Origin: Marinobacter fuscus
GTDB taxonomy: Bacteria; Pseudomonadota; Gammaproteobacteria; Pseudomonadales; Oleiphilaceae
Assembly (NCBI RefSeq): GCF_003007675.1
Contig: NZ_PXNP01000109.1
Span: 187,389-251,388 of the forward strand
Length of the DNA: 64,000 bases
Direction: 5' to 3'
Numbering within the stretch: the stretch's first letter is position 1; each line of letters opens with the position of its first letter. A program made the translations under genes and the position numbers. The notes under the pieces were generated by a model. It was not told the DNA's origin. It did not search any database and saw only the letters and a list, made by a program, of their open reading frames with translations. Shown here one piece after another: positions 50,106-61,690 of the stretch.

Positions 50106-50186
50106 TTTTTGCCAAACGCCAAGAATTCAGGCAGAATTGCGCAATTTAAAATGTCCGAAACGAATTTCCAACGAGGTTTCTACTGA

Positions 50187-50405
50187 ATGGCGAAATCAGA
50201 TGTCATTGAAATGGAAGGCGTAATTATCGATACGCTTCCTAACACCATGTTCCGTGTTGAGCTTTCTAACGGGCACGTTGTTACCGCTCATATCTCCGGC
50301 AAGATGCGCAAGAACTACATCCGCATTCTGACTGGCGACAAGGTCAAGGTTGAGCTTACGCCTTACGACCTGAGCAAAGGCCGAATCGTGTACCGCGCCC
50401 GTTAA
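50187..50405 (+). CDS. infA: Translation initiation factor IF-1
   Basis: 72-residue S1/OB-fold protein that binds the ribosomal A site during initiation ([39 protein letters not shown]). Length and sequence are highly conserved. It is followed by a strong terminator and is convergent with clpA. Confidence 0.98.
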   Translation: MAKSDVIEMEGVIIDTLPNTMFRVELSNGHVVTAHISGKMRKNYIRILTGDKVKVELTPYDLSKGRIVYRAR

Positions 50406-50424
50406 TCGACACAGTCGACATCTG

Positions 50425-50452
50425 AAAAGCCCCGCCGTAGCGGGGCTTTTTT
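50425..50452. terminator. Bidirectional terminator between infA and clpA
   Basis: AAAAGCCCCGC-CGTA-GCGGGGC followed by TTTTTT: an 8-bp GC-rich stem. On the plus strand it ends infA; on the minus strand the left A-run gives four T for clpA, whose stop lies two bases beyond the T-run. Confidence 0.92.
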
Positions 50453-50454
50453 GT

Positions 50455-52725
50455 TCAGATGGCTTCTGCGGGCTCGTGCTCGTACTCGAACACCAGTTCA
50501 CCGTCCTTCAGGTGAATGCGCACATCTCCACCCCGCTCTGACAGGCTGCCGAAGAGGATCTGCTCCGCCAGCGGCCGCTTGATTTTGTCCTGTATCAGGC
50601 GGGCCATCGGCCGGGCACCCATGGTTACATCGTAACCCCGTTCTGCCAACCAGGCTTTTGCTTCGTCATCCACGTGCAGAACCACATGTTTCTCGTCAAG
50701 CTGCGCCTGCAGCTCGGTGAGGAACTTGTCGACCACATGGGTGATGGTCTCTTTCTGCAAGTCGGCAAATTGTATGATGCCATCGAGACGGTTTCTGAAC
50801 TCCGGCGTAAAGGTTTTGGTGATCACCTCCATGCCATCGCTGCTGTGATCCTGCTCGCTGAAGCCGATGGAACGGCGGGCCATGCTTTCTGCCCCTGCGT
50901 TGGTGGTCATCACCAGAATCACATGGCGGAAATCGGCTTTGCGGCCGTTGTTGTCCGTCAGGGTGCCGTGATCCATCACTTGCAGCAGCAAGTTGAACAC
51001 CTCCGGATGCGCCTTCTCAATTTCATCAAGCAGCAGTACGCAGTGCGGATGCTTGTTCACCGCTTCTGTCAGCAGGCCGCCCTGGTCGTAGCCGACATAG
51101 CCCGGCGGCGCACCAATCAGGCGTGATACCGTATGCCGCTCCATGTACTCAGACATATCAAAGCGCACCAGTTCGATACCCAGCACTTTGGCCAGCTGCT
51201 TGGTCACCTCGGTCTTACCAACCCCTGTGGGCCCCGCAAACAAGAAGGCACCTTCCGGCTTCTCCGGTGCTTTCAGGCCAGCCCTGGCCAGCTTGATGGC
51301 GGTAGAGAGGGACTCGATAGCCGGATCCTGGCCAAACACCACCATTTTCAGATCCCGCTCCAGATTACGCAGCAGATCCTTATCGCTGGTAGACACGTTC
51401 TTCGGCGGAATCCGGGCAATATTGGCCACCACATCTTCGATTTCCGAGACATCAATGGTCTTCTTGCGCTTGTCCTCAGTCATCAACCTCTGCCGGGCAC
51501 CCGCTTCGTCGATTACATCGATCGCCTTGTCCGGCAAGTGCCGGTCTGTGATGTAGCGGTCTGCAAGCTCGGCCGCTACACGCAAAGCTTTGTCGGTGTA
51601 CTTGAGGTCATGGTGCTTTTCGAAGTTTGGCTTCAGCCCTTTGAGGATCAGGTAAGTATCTTCAACACTCGGCTCATTCACATCGATCTTCTGAAAGCGA
51701 CGGGCCAGGGCGCTGTCTTTCTCGAAAATCCCACGGAATTCCTGGTAGGTGGTGGAGCCGATACACCGCAACTCACCCGAGCTGAGCATGGGCTTAAGCA
51801 GGTTGGACGCGTCCATAACGCCCCCCGAGGCCGAGCCTGCGCCAATGATCGTGTGAATCTCATCAATAAAGAGAATCGCGTGATCCTGCTTTTTGAGATC
51901 GGCCAGCAACCCCTTCAAGCGCTTCTCAAAATCCCCGCGATATTTGGTGCCCGCCAGCAATGCCCCCATATCCAGAGAGTAAACGACCGCATCCGAAATG
52001 ATCTTCGGCACCTGGCCATCAACAATACGCTTGGCCAAACCTTCCGCAATAGCAGTTTTGCCAACCCCGGCCTCACCCACCAGCAACGGATTGTTCTTGC
52101 GGCGGCGAACCAGGATTTGCACTACCCGCTCCACTTCGTGTTCACGGCCGATAAGTGGATCAATGCGGCCCTGGCGAGCTTGTTCATTTAAGTTAGTGGC
52201 GTAATTTTCCAGCGGCCGCGACTGGCTGCCCTCTTCCCCCGATTCTTCGTGGGCTGCATGATCAATACCGTCCTGATCTTCTGCCCCCTGTACCCGGGAG
52301 ATGCCGTGGGAGACATAATTAACCACGTCAATCCGCGCGATGTTCTGCTTTTTCAGCACGTACACCGCTTGGCTCTCTTGTTCGCTGAAGATCGCCACTA
52401 ACACGTTCGCGCCGGTTACCTCTTTTTTACCAGACGACTGCACATGGAACACTGCCCGCTGCAGCACCCGCTGAAAACCCAGTGTTGGCTGGGTCTCACG
52501 ATCACTGTCCGAGCCCGGGATCAGGGGCGTGGTGGAATCCACAAAATCCACAAGTTCTTCTTCAAGGCGCTTGAGATCTGCTCCACAGGCTTTCAGCACG
52601 CCCACCGCCGATTCGTTATCAAGCAAGGCCAGCAGCAAATGCTCGACCGTCATGAACTCATGACGCTTATCCCGGGCATTTTTGAAGGCCGTATTCAGCG
52701 TAATTTCCAGATCTTTACTCAGCAT
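50455..52725 (-). CDS. clpA: ClpA, ATPase subunit of ClpAP protease
   Basis: Hexameric unfoldase of 756 residues (758 in E. coli): N-domain that binds ClpS (1-145), an acidic linker, first AAA+ module with [13 protein letters not shown], second with [12 protein letters not shown], and a C-terminal small domain. A ClpP-contacting loop of the IGF/IGL type is present as RSIGFSEQD in the second module. ATG at 52725 follows GGGG by six bases. clpS is 18 bases upstream on the same strand. Confidence 0.97.
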   Translation of the reverse strand: MLSKDLEITLNTAFKNARDKRHEFMTVEHLLLALLDNESAVGVLKACGADLKRLEEELVDFVDSTTPLIPGSDSDRETQPTLGFQRVLQRAVFHVQSSGKKEVTGANVLVAIFSEQESQAVYVLKKQNIARIDVVNYVSHGISRVQGAEDQDGIDHAAHEESGEEGSQSRPLENYATNLNEQARQGRIDPLIGREHEVERVVQILVRRRKNNPLLVGEAGVGKTAIAEGLAKRIVDGQVPKIISDAVVYSLDMGALLAGTKYRGDFEKRLKGLLADLKKQDHAILFIDEIHTIIGAGSASGGVMDASNLLKPMLSSGELRCIGSTTYQEFRGIFEKDSALARRFQKIDVNEPSVEDTYLILKGLKPNFEKHHDLKYTDKALRVAAELADRYITDRHLPDKAIDVIDEAGARQRLMTEDKRKKTIDVSEIEDVVANIARIPPKNVSTSDKDLLRNLERDLKMVVFGQDPAIESLSTAIKLARAGLKAPEKPEGAFLFAGPTGVGKTEVTKQLAKVLGIELVRFDMSEYMERHTVSRLIGAPPGYVGYDQGGLLTEAVNKHPHCVLLLDEIEKAHPEVFNLLLQVMDHGTLTDNNGRKADFRHVILVMTTNAGAESMARRSIGFSEQDHSSDGMEVITKTFTPEFRNRLDGIIQFADLQKETITHVVDKFLTELQAQLDEKHVVLHVDDEAKAWLAERGYDVTMGARPMARLIQDKIKRPLAEQILFGSLSERGGDVRIHLKDGELVFEYEHEPAEAI

Positions 52726-52743
52726 GGGACACCCCAACGTCTG

Positions 52744-53103
52744 TCAGTCCGCACGTTCTATCTCGCAAAGCAACGGGTGTTCGCACTCCGAAGAATACTG
52801 ATTCACCTGCGCCGCCTTCGTTTCCGCGATGTCTCGGGTATATACCCCACATACGGCTTTTCCCTGCGTATGGACGAGCAGCATCACCTGCGTCGCCTTT
52901 TCTTCATTCATTCCGAAGAACCTCATCAGCACATCTACCACGAAATCCATCGGTGTGTAATCGTCGTTCAGAAGCAAGACCCGGAACCTCGCCGGGCGTT
53001 TCAGGGCTGGCTTGGCAGGCGCAACACTGACGCCTTCATGACGCCCGGGCTGATCATCTTCCCCCTGATTAAATACTAGTAGAGAATTTTCAATTGTCTG
53101 CAT
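52744..53103 (-). CDS. clpS: ClpS N-degron adaptor
   Basis: 119 residues. Binds N-terminal Leu/Phe/Tyr/Trp of substrates and passes them to ClpA. Core [24 protein letters not shown] holds the N-degron pocket residues; a second signature is [14 protein letters not shown]. The N-terminal extension before the core is about 35 residues and disordered-looking. First gene of the clpS-clpA unit. Confidence 0.96.
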   Translation of the reverse strand: MQTIENSLLVFNQGEDDQPGRHEGVSVAPAKPALKRPARFRVLLLNDDYTPMDFVVDVLMRFFGMNEEKATQVMLLVHTQGKAVCGVYTRDIAETKAAQVNQYSSECEHPLLCEIERAD

Positions 53104-53526
53104 GATTCTGTTTGCCGGTTACTCGGTCTGTAGGGAGCTTTATCGCCACTCCAATGACTTACTGTGGTTGCGCCGGTTCCGGAATTCAAGCCGGAGCGGC
53201 CAACAACCGCGACTCATGTATCAATACGAACATGATACCGCTTCCAGACCTGGCAGAACCACTCAATCCGGCTCGCCCGGGACTTGACTCTGGCGCCACT
53301 TTGACCGAAAGTTGAGGCGCAATGTAAAATTGTGTAAGCAAAAGATGCCGCTTGTAACCAGCAGCGCCAAGGAATACCCGTTAGACCAACAATAAGTGGA
53401 GAGCCCGCCTTCCTCCTTCAGCTGGGAAAGTCATTGACTTCGCCGCTTCAAACGGCACCCGTCGAACTGCCTGGAAGAGTCAGGGCCTCCCGAAGCAGAC
53501 ACACGACACGAACAGGGGAGTTCATC
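53104..53526. other. 423-base divergent gap between clpS and cspD
   Basis: No convincing gene: the small frames inside (about 60-67 codons) lack a Shine-Dalgarno and have no family look. It holds a probable cspD promoter (53301-53330) and should hold that of clpS. About 195 bases of untranslated leader would precede cspD. The related serW tRNA found here in enterics is not present. Confidence 0.5.
53301..53330 (+). promoter_or_regulatory. Probable sigma-70 promoter of cspD
   Basis: TTGACC, 18-base spacer, TAAAAT. Both boxes are decent and the position leaves a long leader typical of cold-shock-family genes. Confidence 0.45.
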
Positions 53527-53832
53527 ATGCCACGGGGCAAAGTCAAATGGTTCAATAACGCCAAAGGATATGGCTTTATCATCGAAGACGGCTGCAGCGA
53601 CGATCTGTTTGCCCACTTTTCATCGGTGCAGATGGAGGGCTATAAAACCCTTAAAGCGGGCCAGACAGTCACCTTCGAAAAGAAGCCCGGCGACAAAGGC
53701 ACCCATGCGGTCAACATTGTTCCGGATGAAGTGCCCGCCAGATCCACCGGCAGCCAGTCCGTGAACTCTGGCCAGAACCCGGATGATTCAGGCGACAGCA
53801 GCGGCTACTCGCATCGTGTCGTAAACGCCTGA
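53527..53832 (+). CDS. cspD: CspD-type cold-shock-domain protein
   Basis: 101 residues: a cold-shock domain (1-67; GKVKWFNNAKGYGFI, DLFAHFSSVQ) and a Ser/Asn/Gly/Asp-rich tail of about 30 residues, probably disordered. In E. coli CspD is a starvation-induced inhibitor of DNA replication encoded divergently from clpS, as here. ATG at 53527 after CAGGGGAG; the longer frame upstream is leader. Confidence 0.92.
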   Translation: MPRGKVKWFNNAKGYGFIIEDGCSDDLFAHFSSVQMEGYKTLKAGQTVTFEKKPGDKGTHAVNIVPDEVPARSTGSQSVNSGQNPDDSGDSSGYSHRVVNA

Positions 53833-53857
53833 AACATTTGATGGCGCATTTCGGTTT

Positions 53858-53886
53858 GCCGCTGGCAGAGCCAGTGGCCGATTTTT
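53858..53886 (+). terminator. Terminator after cspD
   Basis: GCCGCTGGC-AGA-GCCAGTGGC, a 9-bp stem with one G-T pair, followed by CGA and TTTTT. It lies 26 bases beyond the cspD stop and before rluE. Confidence 0.6.
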
Positions 53887-53976
53887 CTGCTGCCATCGAT
53901 TGTCCGCAACTTCTCTCACGCATTCCTTTTTAGTAGGCTTTGTGCCCCGTATCGTCAGGGCAAGGGGATTTCGTGC

Positions 53977-54585
53977 GTGGCTGAGCTCATACTTTTCAAC
54001 AAACCGTTTCATGTACTGAGCCAGTTTACCGATGACCGGCCCAAGGCGCCCAGGCGCACTCTCGCAGAATGGATTGACCGTCCGGGCGTCTACCCGGCAG
54101 GCAGGCTTGATTACGATTCTGAAGGCCTTCTGTTGTTAACCGACAGCGGCCCTCTGCAACACCGGATTTCCTCACCATCCAACAAAATGCATAAAACCTA
54201 CTGGGTTCAGGTTGAAGGCCGCATTACCAGCGACGCCCTCCGCCAGCTCGAGCGAGGCGTTCAACTCAAAGATGGCCTTACCCGGCCTGCGAAGACTGCC
54301 ACCATGGCGCCCCCGGCGGTGTGGCCCAGAATACCGCCGGTGCGCCATCGTGAGAAAGTCCCGACGTCCTGGCTTACCTTGGCCATTACCGAAGGCCGGA
54401 ACCGGCAGGTCAGGCGAATGACTGCTGCCGTTGGCTTTCCCACATTACGGCTGATTCGCTATCAGATCGGCGACTGGACAATAGATAACCTTGAACCCGG
54501 GCACTACCGATCCATTTCCATCAACATGCCGGACACTCCTGCACAGGAAAAGAACCGCACGCGCTGGAGGCGCAAACAGCCATGA
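53977..54585 (+). CDS. rluE: 23S rRNA pseudouridine synthase RluE
   Basis: RsuA/RluB/E/F-family enzyme, in E. coli making pseudouridine 2457. 202 residues without an N-terminal S4 domain, as for RluE: catalytic Asp in YPAGRLDYDSEGLLLLT, KTYWVQVEG, and ITEGRNRQVRRMTAAVG. GTG start at 53977. Its stop overlaps the NUDIX gene ATG (ATGA). Confidence 0.93.
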   Translation: MAELILFNKPFHVLSQFTDDRPKAPRRTLAEWIDRPGVYPAGRLDYDSEGLLLLTDSGPLQHRISSPSNKMHKTYWVQVEGRITSDALRQLERGVQLKDGLTRPAKTATMAPPAVWPRIPPVRHREKVPTSWLTLAITEGRNRQVRRMTAAVGFPTLRLIRYQIGDWTIDNLEPGHYRSISINMPDTPAQEKNRTRWRRKQP

Positions 54586-55031
54586 CCTGGAAACCGCACG
54601 CGACTGTTGCTGTCATCGTGGAAGATGTACAAGGGCGTTTTCTGCTGGTTGAAGAAGTCAGCGGGGGCAAAGTCGTATTCAACCAACCCGCCGGTCACAT
54701 CGAGGAAAATGAAGCGGTTATTGATGCTGTTCGCCGTGAAACTCTCGAAGAAACCGGCTGGGAAGTTGAGCCAACATACTTTCTTGGCCTCTACACCTAC
54801 AAGGCCCCCGCCAACGGCGCTACTTACCACCGCTTCTGCTACGCCGCCGACGCCGTGCGCCATGTTACCGATGAACTGGACACCGGCATTATTCGGGCGC
54901 ACTGGCTGAGCCTTCCGGAGATCCGGGAACTGGGCAACCAGCTGCGAAGCCCGATGGTGGTGCGCTGTATCGAGGATTACCGAAACGGTCGCCGTTTTCC
55001 TCTTGATGTCATCGTGGATGAACAGACGTAG
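54582..55031 (+). CDS. NUDIX hydrolase, NudJ-like
   Basis: 149 residues with the NUDIX box GHIEENEAVIDAVRRETLEETGWE (matching Gx5Ex7REUxEExGU, about 38-60). In E. coli the equivalent gene before mnmA is nudJ, a phosphatase of HMP-PP and nucleoside triphosphates. Assignment rests on the same order rluE-nudJ-mnmA-hflD-purB. Coupled to rluE by a 4-base overlap. Confidence 0.9.
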   Translation: MTWKPHATVAVIVEDVQGRFLLVEEVSGGKVVFNQPAGHIEENEAVIDAVRRETLEETGWEVEPTYFLGLYTYKAPANGATYHRFCYAADAVRHVTDELDTGIIRAHWLSLPEIRELGNQLRSPMVVRCIEDYRNGRRFPLDVIVDEQT

Positions 55032-55079
55032 TCCAGAGATAATGTTAACATCAGCCGTTTTTAGCGGTGACCGGATTCA

Positions 55080-56258
55080 ATGACGCAAATGCCCGAAAGC
55101 AACCCCCCCGAACACACCCGTGTGATCGTCGGCATGTCCGGCGGTGTCGACTCCTCTGTGGCAGCCTGGCTCCTGAAAGACCAGGGGTATCAGGTGGAGG
55201 GCCTGTTCATGAAGAACTGGGACGAAGACGACGGCACCGAATACTGTACGGCAATGACCGATCTGGCGGATGCACAGGCGGTTGCCGACGCTATTGGCAT
55301 CAAGCTGCACACCGCCAGCTTTGCCGCAGAATACTGGGATCGTGTCTTCGAACATTTCCTTTCAGAGTACCAGGCCGGGCGAACCCCCAACCCGGATATA
55401 CTGTGCAACAAGGAAGTAAAATTCCGGGCATTTCTCGACTACGCCGTGACCCTGGGTGCAGACTTTATAGCGACCGGCCACTACACCCGGCAACGCCCCC
55501 TGAGCGATGGCAGCGGCCGGGCTCAGCTGTTGAAGGGGCTGGATCCCAATAAAGATCAAAGCTACTTCCTGCACGCGGTATCCGGAGAACGTATCGCCCG
55601 CACCCTGTTCCCGGTAGGCGAGCTGGAAAAGCCCGAAGTGCGCAGAATTGCCGAAGCACAGGGCTTCATCACCCATGACAAAAAAGATTCCACCGGTATC
55701 TGCTTTATCGGCGAACGCAAATTCACCGATTTTCTCAAGCAATACCTGCCCGCACAACCCGGTAACATTGAAACGCCCGACGGCCAGGTGATTGGCAAGC
55801 ATCAGGGGTTGATGTATCACACCATCGGGCAGCGCCAGGGCCTGGGCATTGGCGGGCTCGCTGACTTCAACGATGAGCCCTGGTACGTTGCTGAAAAGGA
55901 TTTGCAACGAAATGTACTGGTTGCGGTTCAGGGCAAACACCATCCACTTCTGTTCTCGCGGGGCCTGATGTCTGGCCCCATCGACTGGGTGGCTGGCGCA
56001 CCGCCTTCACAGCAGTTCCGCTGCAAGGCGAAAACGCGCTACCGTCAGCCCGACCAGAACTGCGACGTTACCGTGCTGGAGTCCGGCGTGAAAGTCGTCT
56101 TCGACGATCCACAAAGGGCGGTTACCCCGGGGCAATCAGTGGTGTTTTACCAGGGCGACATTTGCCTCGGCGGCGGGGTCATCGAAGAGACCTGGCGAGA
56201 CAGCGAAGCACCGCCAGCCAGGCTATCCGCCCAGCCCCCCGCAGGGAGCCAGGCATGA
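55080..56258 (+). CDS. mnmA: tRNA-specific 2-thiouridylase MnmA
   Basis: Thiolates U34 of tRNA-Lys, -Glu and -Gln. 392 residues: PP-loop SGGVDSS (20-26), catalytic Cys in ILCNKEVKF, second Cys in [11 protein letters not shown], and tRNA-binding DQSYFLHAV. Its substrate tRNA-Lys(TTT) is encoded twice at 5.6-5.8 kb. Its tail is about 20 residues longer than in E. coli (Ala/Pro-rich). The stop overlaps hflD. Confidence 0.96.
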   Translation: MTQMPESNPPEHTRVIVGMSGGVDSSVAAWLLKDQGYQVEGLFMKNWDEDDGTEYCTAMTDLADAQAVADAIGIKLHTASFAAEYWDRVFEHFLSEYQAGRTPNPDILCNKEVKFRAFLDYAVTLGADFIATGHYTRQRPLSDGSGRAQLLKGLDPNKDQSYFLHAVSGERIARTLFPVGELEKPEVRRIAEAQGFITHDKKDSTGICFIGERKFTDFLKQYLPAQPGNIETPDGQVIGKHQGLMYHTIGQRQGLGIGGLADFNDEPWYVAEKDLQRNVLVAVQGKHHPLLFSRGLMSGPIDWVAGAPPSQQFRCKAKTRYRQPDQNCDVTVLESGVKVVFDDPQRAVTPGQSVVFYQGDICLGGGVIEETWRDSEAPPARLSAQPPAGSQA

Positions 56259-56875
56259 GCAAAACCCTTCATGACCGCACACTGGCACTGGCAGGGCTGT
56301 GTCAGGCTGCCTCGCTAGTCCGGCAGGTTGCCCATCAGGGCTCTTGCAACGAAGCAGACTTTGAAACCTGCATCCGCTCCCTGTTTGCCACAGACGCGGC
56401 CACCACTCTTGATGTTTACGGTGGTGAAATGACAGATCTTCGGGAAGGCCTGCGGGTATTGTCTACCGTGCTTGCCGAGCGCGGTCGCAGCCAGGACATG
56501 GAGATCATCCGTTACGTTCTGAACCTGATACAACTGGAATCCCAGCTCAAGCGTAACCCGGACATGCTTGATGTCATCGGCAGCCGCATAGAGCAGGCGC
56601 GGCATACCGCCAGCCATTTCGGCTATAGCCACGGCAATCTGATCAGCAATCTGGCATCCATCTATGCCGATACCATCAGTACCTTTCGCCTGCGCATCCA
56701 GGTCAGTGGCAGCCCGCAGATTCTCCAGCGCACCGAAAACGCCGACAAGGTGCGGGCACTGCTGCTGGCAGGCATCCGCTCCGCCGTGCTCTGGCGGCAA
56801 AGTGGCGGCAACCGCTTACAACTTATTTTCGCCCGCAAGAAAGTGATCAACCACGCCCGGGAATTGCTGCGCTGA
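56255..56875 (+). CDS. hflD: HflD
   Basis: 206-residue all-helical protein between mnmA and purB, as in E. coli, where HflD binds the CII protein of phage lambda; its cell function is unclear. Features: [38 protein letters not shown] and a C-terminal [14 protein letters not shown] typical of the family. ATG at 56255 overlaps the mnmA stop (ATGA). Confidence 0.93.
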   Translation: MSKTLHDRTLALAGLCQAASLVRQVAHQGSCNEADFETCIRSLFATDAATTLDVYGGEMTDLREGLRVLSTVLAERGRSQDMEIIRYVLNLIQLESQLKRNPDMLDVIGSRIEQARHTASHFGYSHGNLISNLASIYADTISTFRLRIQVSGSPQILQRTENADKVRALLLAGIRSAVLWRQSGGNRLQLIFARKKVINHARELLR

Positions 56876-56939
56876 TTCAGCGCGCTGGCTGGTGTATCAT
56901 TAGCGTCTTCACTTTTCCGATCCGATTTTTCTTTGATGA

Positions 56940-58322
<1,383 letters not shown>

Positions 58323-58336
58323 CTCGGAGTAACACC

Positions 58337-59488
58337 ATGGACATGCTTGGCGGAATTACACCCACCAAATTTCTGCGCGATTACTGGCAGAAAAAACCGC
58401 TGATCATCCGCCAGGCATTTCCCGGATTCCAGTGCCCGGTCAGCCAGGATGAGCTGGCAGGGCTTGCCTGCGAAGAAACCGTCGAATCCCGCATCGTAAT
58501 CGAGAACGACGCCGGCAAACCCTGGCAACTGCACAATGGGCCCTTCAACCCGGAACGCTTCAGCGAACTTCCGGCTCAGGACTGGACGCTGCTGGTGCAG
58601 GGGCTCGACCACTGGGTACCGGAAATTGCCGACCTTCTCGACCATTTCCGCTTTATCCCCAACTGGCGGCTGGATGACATCATGGCCAGCTATGCCCCCA
58701 AAGGCGGCAGCGTGGGCCCGCACTATGACATGTATGATGTGTTCCTGCTTCAGGCTCAGGGCCACCGCCGCTGGACGTTTGGCGGCCATTGCGACCACAC
58801 GTCACCCCGGGTGGAAGGAACGCCCCTGCGAATTCTGAGCAGCTGGGATGGCGAAGAAACCGTGACACTTGCTCCGGGCGATATGCTCTACCTGCCTCCC
58901 GGTGTCGGTCACCATGGTGTCGCCGAAGATGACTGCATTACGCTTTCCGTCGGATTCCGCTCGCCAACGGTGGATGACGTGCTCACCAGCTTTACTGACT
59001 TTCTAAGCCAGAAAGAGGCGGCGTCCGCGCACCTGGACGATCCCGACCTGCAAATTCAGGATAACCCCGGCACCATCGCACCCGATGTTATTGACCGGCT
59101 GGACGCGGTCATCTGCGAACAGCTGGGGGATCGGCGCAATCTCGCACTCTGGTTCGGTCAGTTCGCCACTTCACCCAAAAGTATGGACATTGTTGTCCCC
59201 GCAGAAGAGCCAGCCGAGGCGGAAGATCTGGCGGCAGCCATCCACGCCGGCGAACAGCTGCGCTGGAATGAAGGCTCGCGCTTCGCTTACCACGAACTGC
59301 ACGATGAAACGGCCCTGTTTGTTGATGGTGAGCAGTACCTGCTCAAAGGTGATGCCAGGCCACTTGCCACCCTGCTCTGTGCCAGATCCCGCATCGATAT
59401 GACGGCACTATCGCATTTTGCCGCCGATCCGGCCTTGCTGGGGTTGCTGACCAATCTCTACAATCAGGGTTCAGTCTACTTCGAGTAA
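58337..59488 (+). CDS. roxA: Ribosomal oxygenase RoxA/YcfD (L16 arginine hydroxylase)
   Basis: Fe(II)/2-oxoglutarate JmjC-type oxygenase which in E. coli hydroxylates Arg81 of ribosomal protein L16. 383 residues: cupin core with metal ligands H129 and D131 (GPHYDMYDV) and H192 (PPGVGHHG), FNPERFSELP, then the winged-helix dimerisation domain (about 300-380). It is 14 bases after purB and immediately before a GNAT gene. Confidence 0.93.
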   Translation: MDMLGGITPTKFLRDYWQKKPLIIRQAFPGFQCPVSQDELAGLACEETVESRIVIENDAGKPWQLHNGPFNPERFSELPAQDWTLLVQGLDHWVPEIADLLDHFRFIPNWRLDDIMASYAPKGGSVGPHYDMYDVFLLQAQGHRRWTFGGHCDHTSPRVEGTPLRILSSWDGEETVTLAPGDMLYLPPGVGHHGVAEDDCITLSVGFRSPTVDDVLTSFTDFLSQKEAASAHLDDPDLQIQDNPGTIAPDVIDRLDAVICEQLGDRRNLALWFGQFATSPKSMDIVVPAEEPAEAEDLAAAIHAGEQLRWNEGSRFAYHELHDETALFVDGEQYLLKGDARPLATLLCARSRIDMTALSHFAADPALLGLLTNLYNQGSVYFE

Positions 59489-60460
59489 ATGATGGAACTG
59501 AGATTCCGACAATACAGCTGGCAGCTCGCGCCGGGATCCATTCGGGATATCCGGCAACGGGTATTTGTGGATGAACAGCGGGTACCACCAGATCTCGAGT
59601 GGGACGCAACCGACGAGATCGCAGATCATTATCTGGCGGTTGACCGCGATAACCGTCCGGTTGCTACCGCCCGAATGTTCTCGGCTCTTGAGGAGACCGG
59701 CTACATAGGCCGAATGGCGGTGCTGCCTGAATTCCGCGGTCTGGGTGTCGGCGATGCGTTATTGTGCCACCTGTTGTCGGAGGCTGCAGGGCGCTATCAG
59801 GAACTCCGGTTATCCGCCCAGGAACATGCCATCGGTTTCTATCAGCGCCGCGGATTTCATACGGCGTCTGCGCGACCCTACGACGACGCGGGCATTCCCC
59901 ACCTTGATATGCGCTGTCTGGCACCTGCCCTTGCCCATCGCGCGGGCCGCAATCACGCTAACCCGCTGATTCTCGGCGCAGACAGCGAATCCTGGCTGTT
60001 CGACAAGGACTGCTCGCTTCGGGATTTGATGGATTCACTGGTAGGCCAGGCCGGTCAGCGCCTGTGGCTCTATGACCAGGTTCTCGACCACGACCTGTAC
60101 GACCGGCACCGGCTGCGCGAACTGGTTTCGGCGCTGGCACGCCGCCACAGGATCAGCGAAGTCCGCCTGCTGATCCACGACGACAAACCCCTGGTCAAGC
60201 GGCGCCATCAACTGGTCGAGCTGATGCGAAGGCTTACCAGCCGGGTCGAGTTGCGCCTGGTCAACCCGGACTACCCTTTCGAAGATCAGCCCTTCCTGCT
60301 GGTAGATCGGCAGGGCGTTCTGTATCGCCATAGCTTCGACAAGCCCGAGGGCTTTGCCGATTTCTCGGCTCACGGGCGGGTGAGAATCCTGTCGGAAGCA
60401 TTCCAGAAAATGTGGGATGCTGCCCGCCCTTCTCTGGAACTTCGTGAACTACCGCTCTGA
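59489..60460 (+). CDS. GNAT acetyltransferase with uncharacterised C-terminal domain
   Basis: 323 residues. The N-terminal GNAT domain (1-145) shows DIRQRVFVDEQRVP, acetyl-CoA motif A IGRMAVLPEFRGLGVGDAL and YQRRGF, like ElaA-type proteins. From about 155 a second ~165-residue domain follows, rich in Arg and Leu (LWLYDQVLDHDLYD, VRLLIHDDKPLVKRRHQLVELMRRL, FLLVDRQGVLYR). It looks like an alpha/beta domain with a helix-strand pattern like phospholipase-D-like folds, but no HxK catalytic motif is present. ATG directly abuts the roxA stop, so the two are probably co-translated. Its end overlaps the LysR gene by 12 bases. Confidence 0.8.
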   Translation: MMELRFRQYSWQLAPGSIRDIRQRVFVDEQRVPPDLEWDATDEIADHYLAVDRDNRPVATARMFSALEETGYIGRMAVLPEFRGLGVGDALLCHLLSEAAGRYQELRLSAQEHAIGFYQRRGFHTASARPYDDAGIPHLDMRCLAPALAHRAGRNHANPLILGADSESWLFDKDCSLRDLMDSLVGQAGQRLWLYDQVLDHDLYDRHRLRELVSALARRHRISEVRLLIHDDKPLVKRRHQLVELMRRLTSRVELRLVNPDYPFEDQPFLLVDRQGVLYRHSFDKPEGFADFSAHGRVRILSEAFQKMWDAARPSLELRELPL

Positions 60461-61459
60461 GCGTGACATCGGCAGCACCTGGGGAGACTCGAACCGGGCT
60501 CCGAAAGGAGCAAACTCTTCATCCACCTCTTCCGCTACCTCGGCAATCAGCTTTCGTAGCCACTGATGATCGGCATTGTGCTGCAGCAGAGGGCTCCAGG
60601 CCATTTTCAGCTCGAATGGCGGGATTTCAAACGGCGGCACCTTAACCACCAGATTGTCATTGTCCTTCTGCAGCCAGGCCGCCCGTGACGGCAAGGTCGC
60701 AATCAGATCGTGCTGCCCGGCCAGCAGCATCGCCACCTGGTAGTGTCGGGTAAACACGGAAATCTGCCGTTTTCTGCCCATGCGGCCCAGTGCCTCGTCT
60801 ACCCACCCCAGCCTCTGGACATCCTTCGGGTTTACCCCGGTACCAACGCCAAAGCCAGTTTTACTGACCCAGATATGACTGGCATCCAGGTAGGTATCAA
60901 GGGTAAACGGAACCTTCAGAATAGGGTTGCGGGCATTCATCAGGCACGCGAAGTACTCGGTCCACAGGGTTTTCTGATGAAACGACTGCGGGATCTTGTC
61001 GAAGCGGTTGATGGCCATATCAAGACGCCCCTGCTCAACGTCCAGAAAACTGACATCACTGGGCGTCAGCACGTCGAGAGTTATAGAGGGCGCTTCCTGC
61101 CGAATACGCCGTAACACTCGCGGCATCAGGCAGGATTCAGCGTAATCACTGGCCATGATCCGGAATACCCGCTGGCTTTCGTGGGCCAGAAAAGGCGTTT
61201 TCTCCTGTACCGCCTGCTCGATATCAGCCAGTATGCCCCGAACCAGGGGCTGCAACTCCCTCGCCCGTTCTGTCGCCGTCATCCCCTCGCTGGTGCGCAC
61301 CAGCAGCGGGTCACCGAACATATCCCGCAAGCGGCGTAATCCGTTGCTCATGGCTGGCTGGGTTATGCCAAGATGGCTGGCAGCCTTGGTTACGTTGCGC
61401 TCCCGCAACAATACATCAAGGTAAACCAGTAAATTCAAATCCACCCGAGACAAATTCAC
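60449..61459 (-). CDS. LysR-family transcriptional regulator
   Basis: 336 residues. N-terminal HTH (NLLVYLDVLLRERNVTKAASHLGITQPAMSNGLRRLRDMF) and a periplasmic-binding-protein-like effector domain. Of several possible starts, GTG at 61459 is preferred because GGAGGT lies exactly seven bases upstream and gives the usual short N-terminus. A 25-codon upstream extension is unlikely. Target and effector unknown; the divergent neighbour is an unrecognised membrane protein. Confidence 0.9.
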   Translation of the reverse strand: MNLSRVDLNLLVYLDVLLRERNVTKAASHLGITQPAMSNGLRRLRDMFGDPLLVRTSEGMTATERARELQPLVRGILADIEQAVQEKTPFLAHESQRVFRIMASDYAESCLMPRVLRRIRQEAPSITLDVLTPSDVSFLDVEQGRLDMAINRFDKIPQSFHQKTLWTEYFACLMNARNPILKVPFTLDTYLDASHIWVSKTGFGVGTGVNPKDVQRLGWVDEALGRMGRKRQISVFTRHYQVAMLLAGQHDLIATLPSRAAWLQKDNDNLVVKVPPFEIPPFELKMAWSPLLQHNADHQWLRKLIAEVAEEVDEEFAPFGARFESPQVLPMSRSER

Positions 61460-61690
61460 GGGGCACACCTCCAAAGCCGGATCCAAACTATGATATTCAT
61501 CGCTTAAATATACCAGCCAATCAAAATTCATCAATTGAATAGCTTGTCTGTTCAGACTCTCACATAAAAGACGGGCAGCCGGTTTTCTGCTAGTCTTTCA
61601 GGTTGTTATCCTGCTGCAGGCCGTCATGCCCGTAGCAGGCAATCAAAGGCTCGCCAGCCGTCACCTTTTATCCGGAGCCTGGCCCGAATC

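Noticed and set aside
53102..53315. Two 60-67 codon frames upstream of cspD
   Set aside because: No Shine-Dalgarno, no family look, and they overlap each other in the promoter region.
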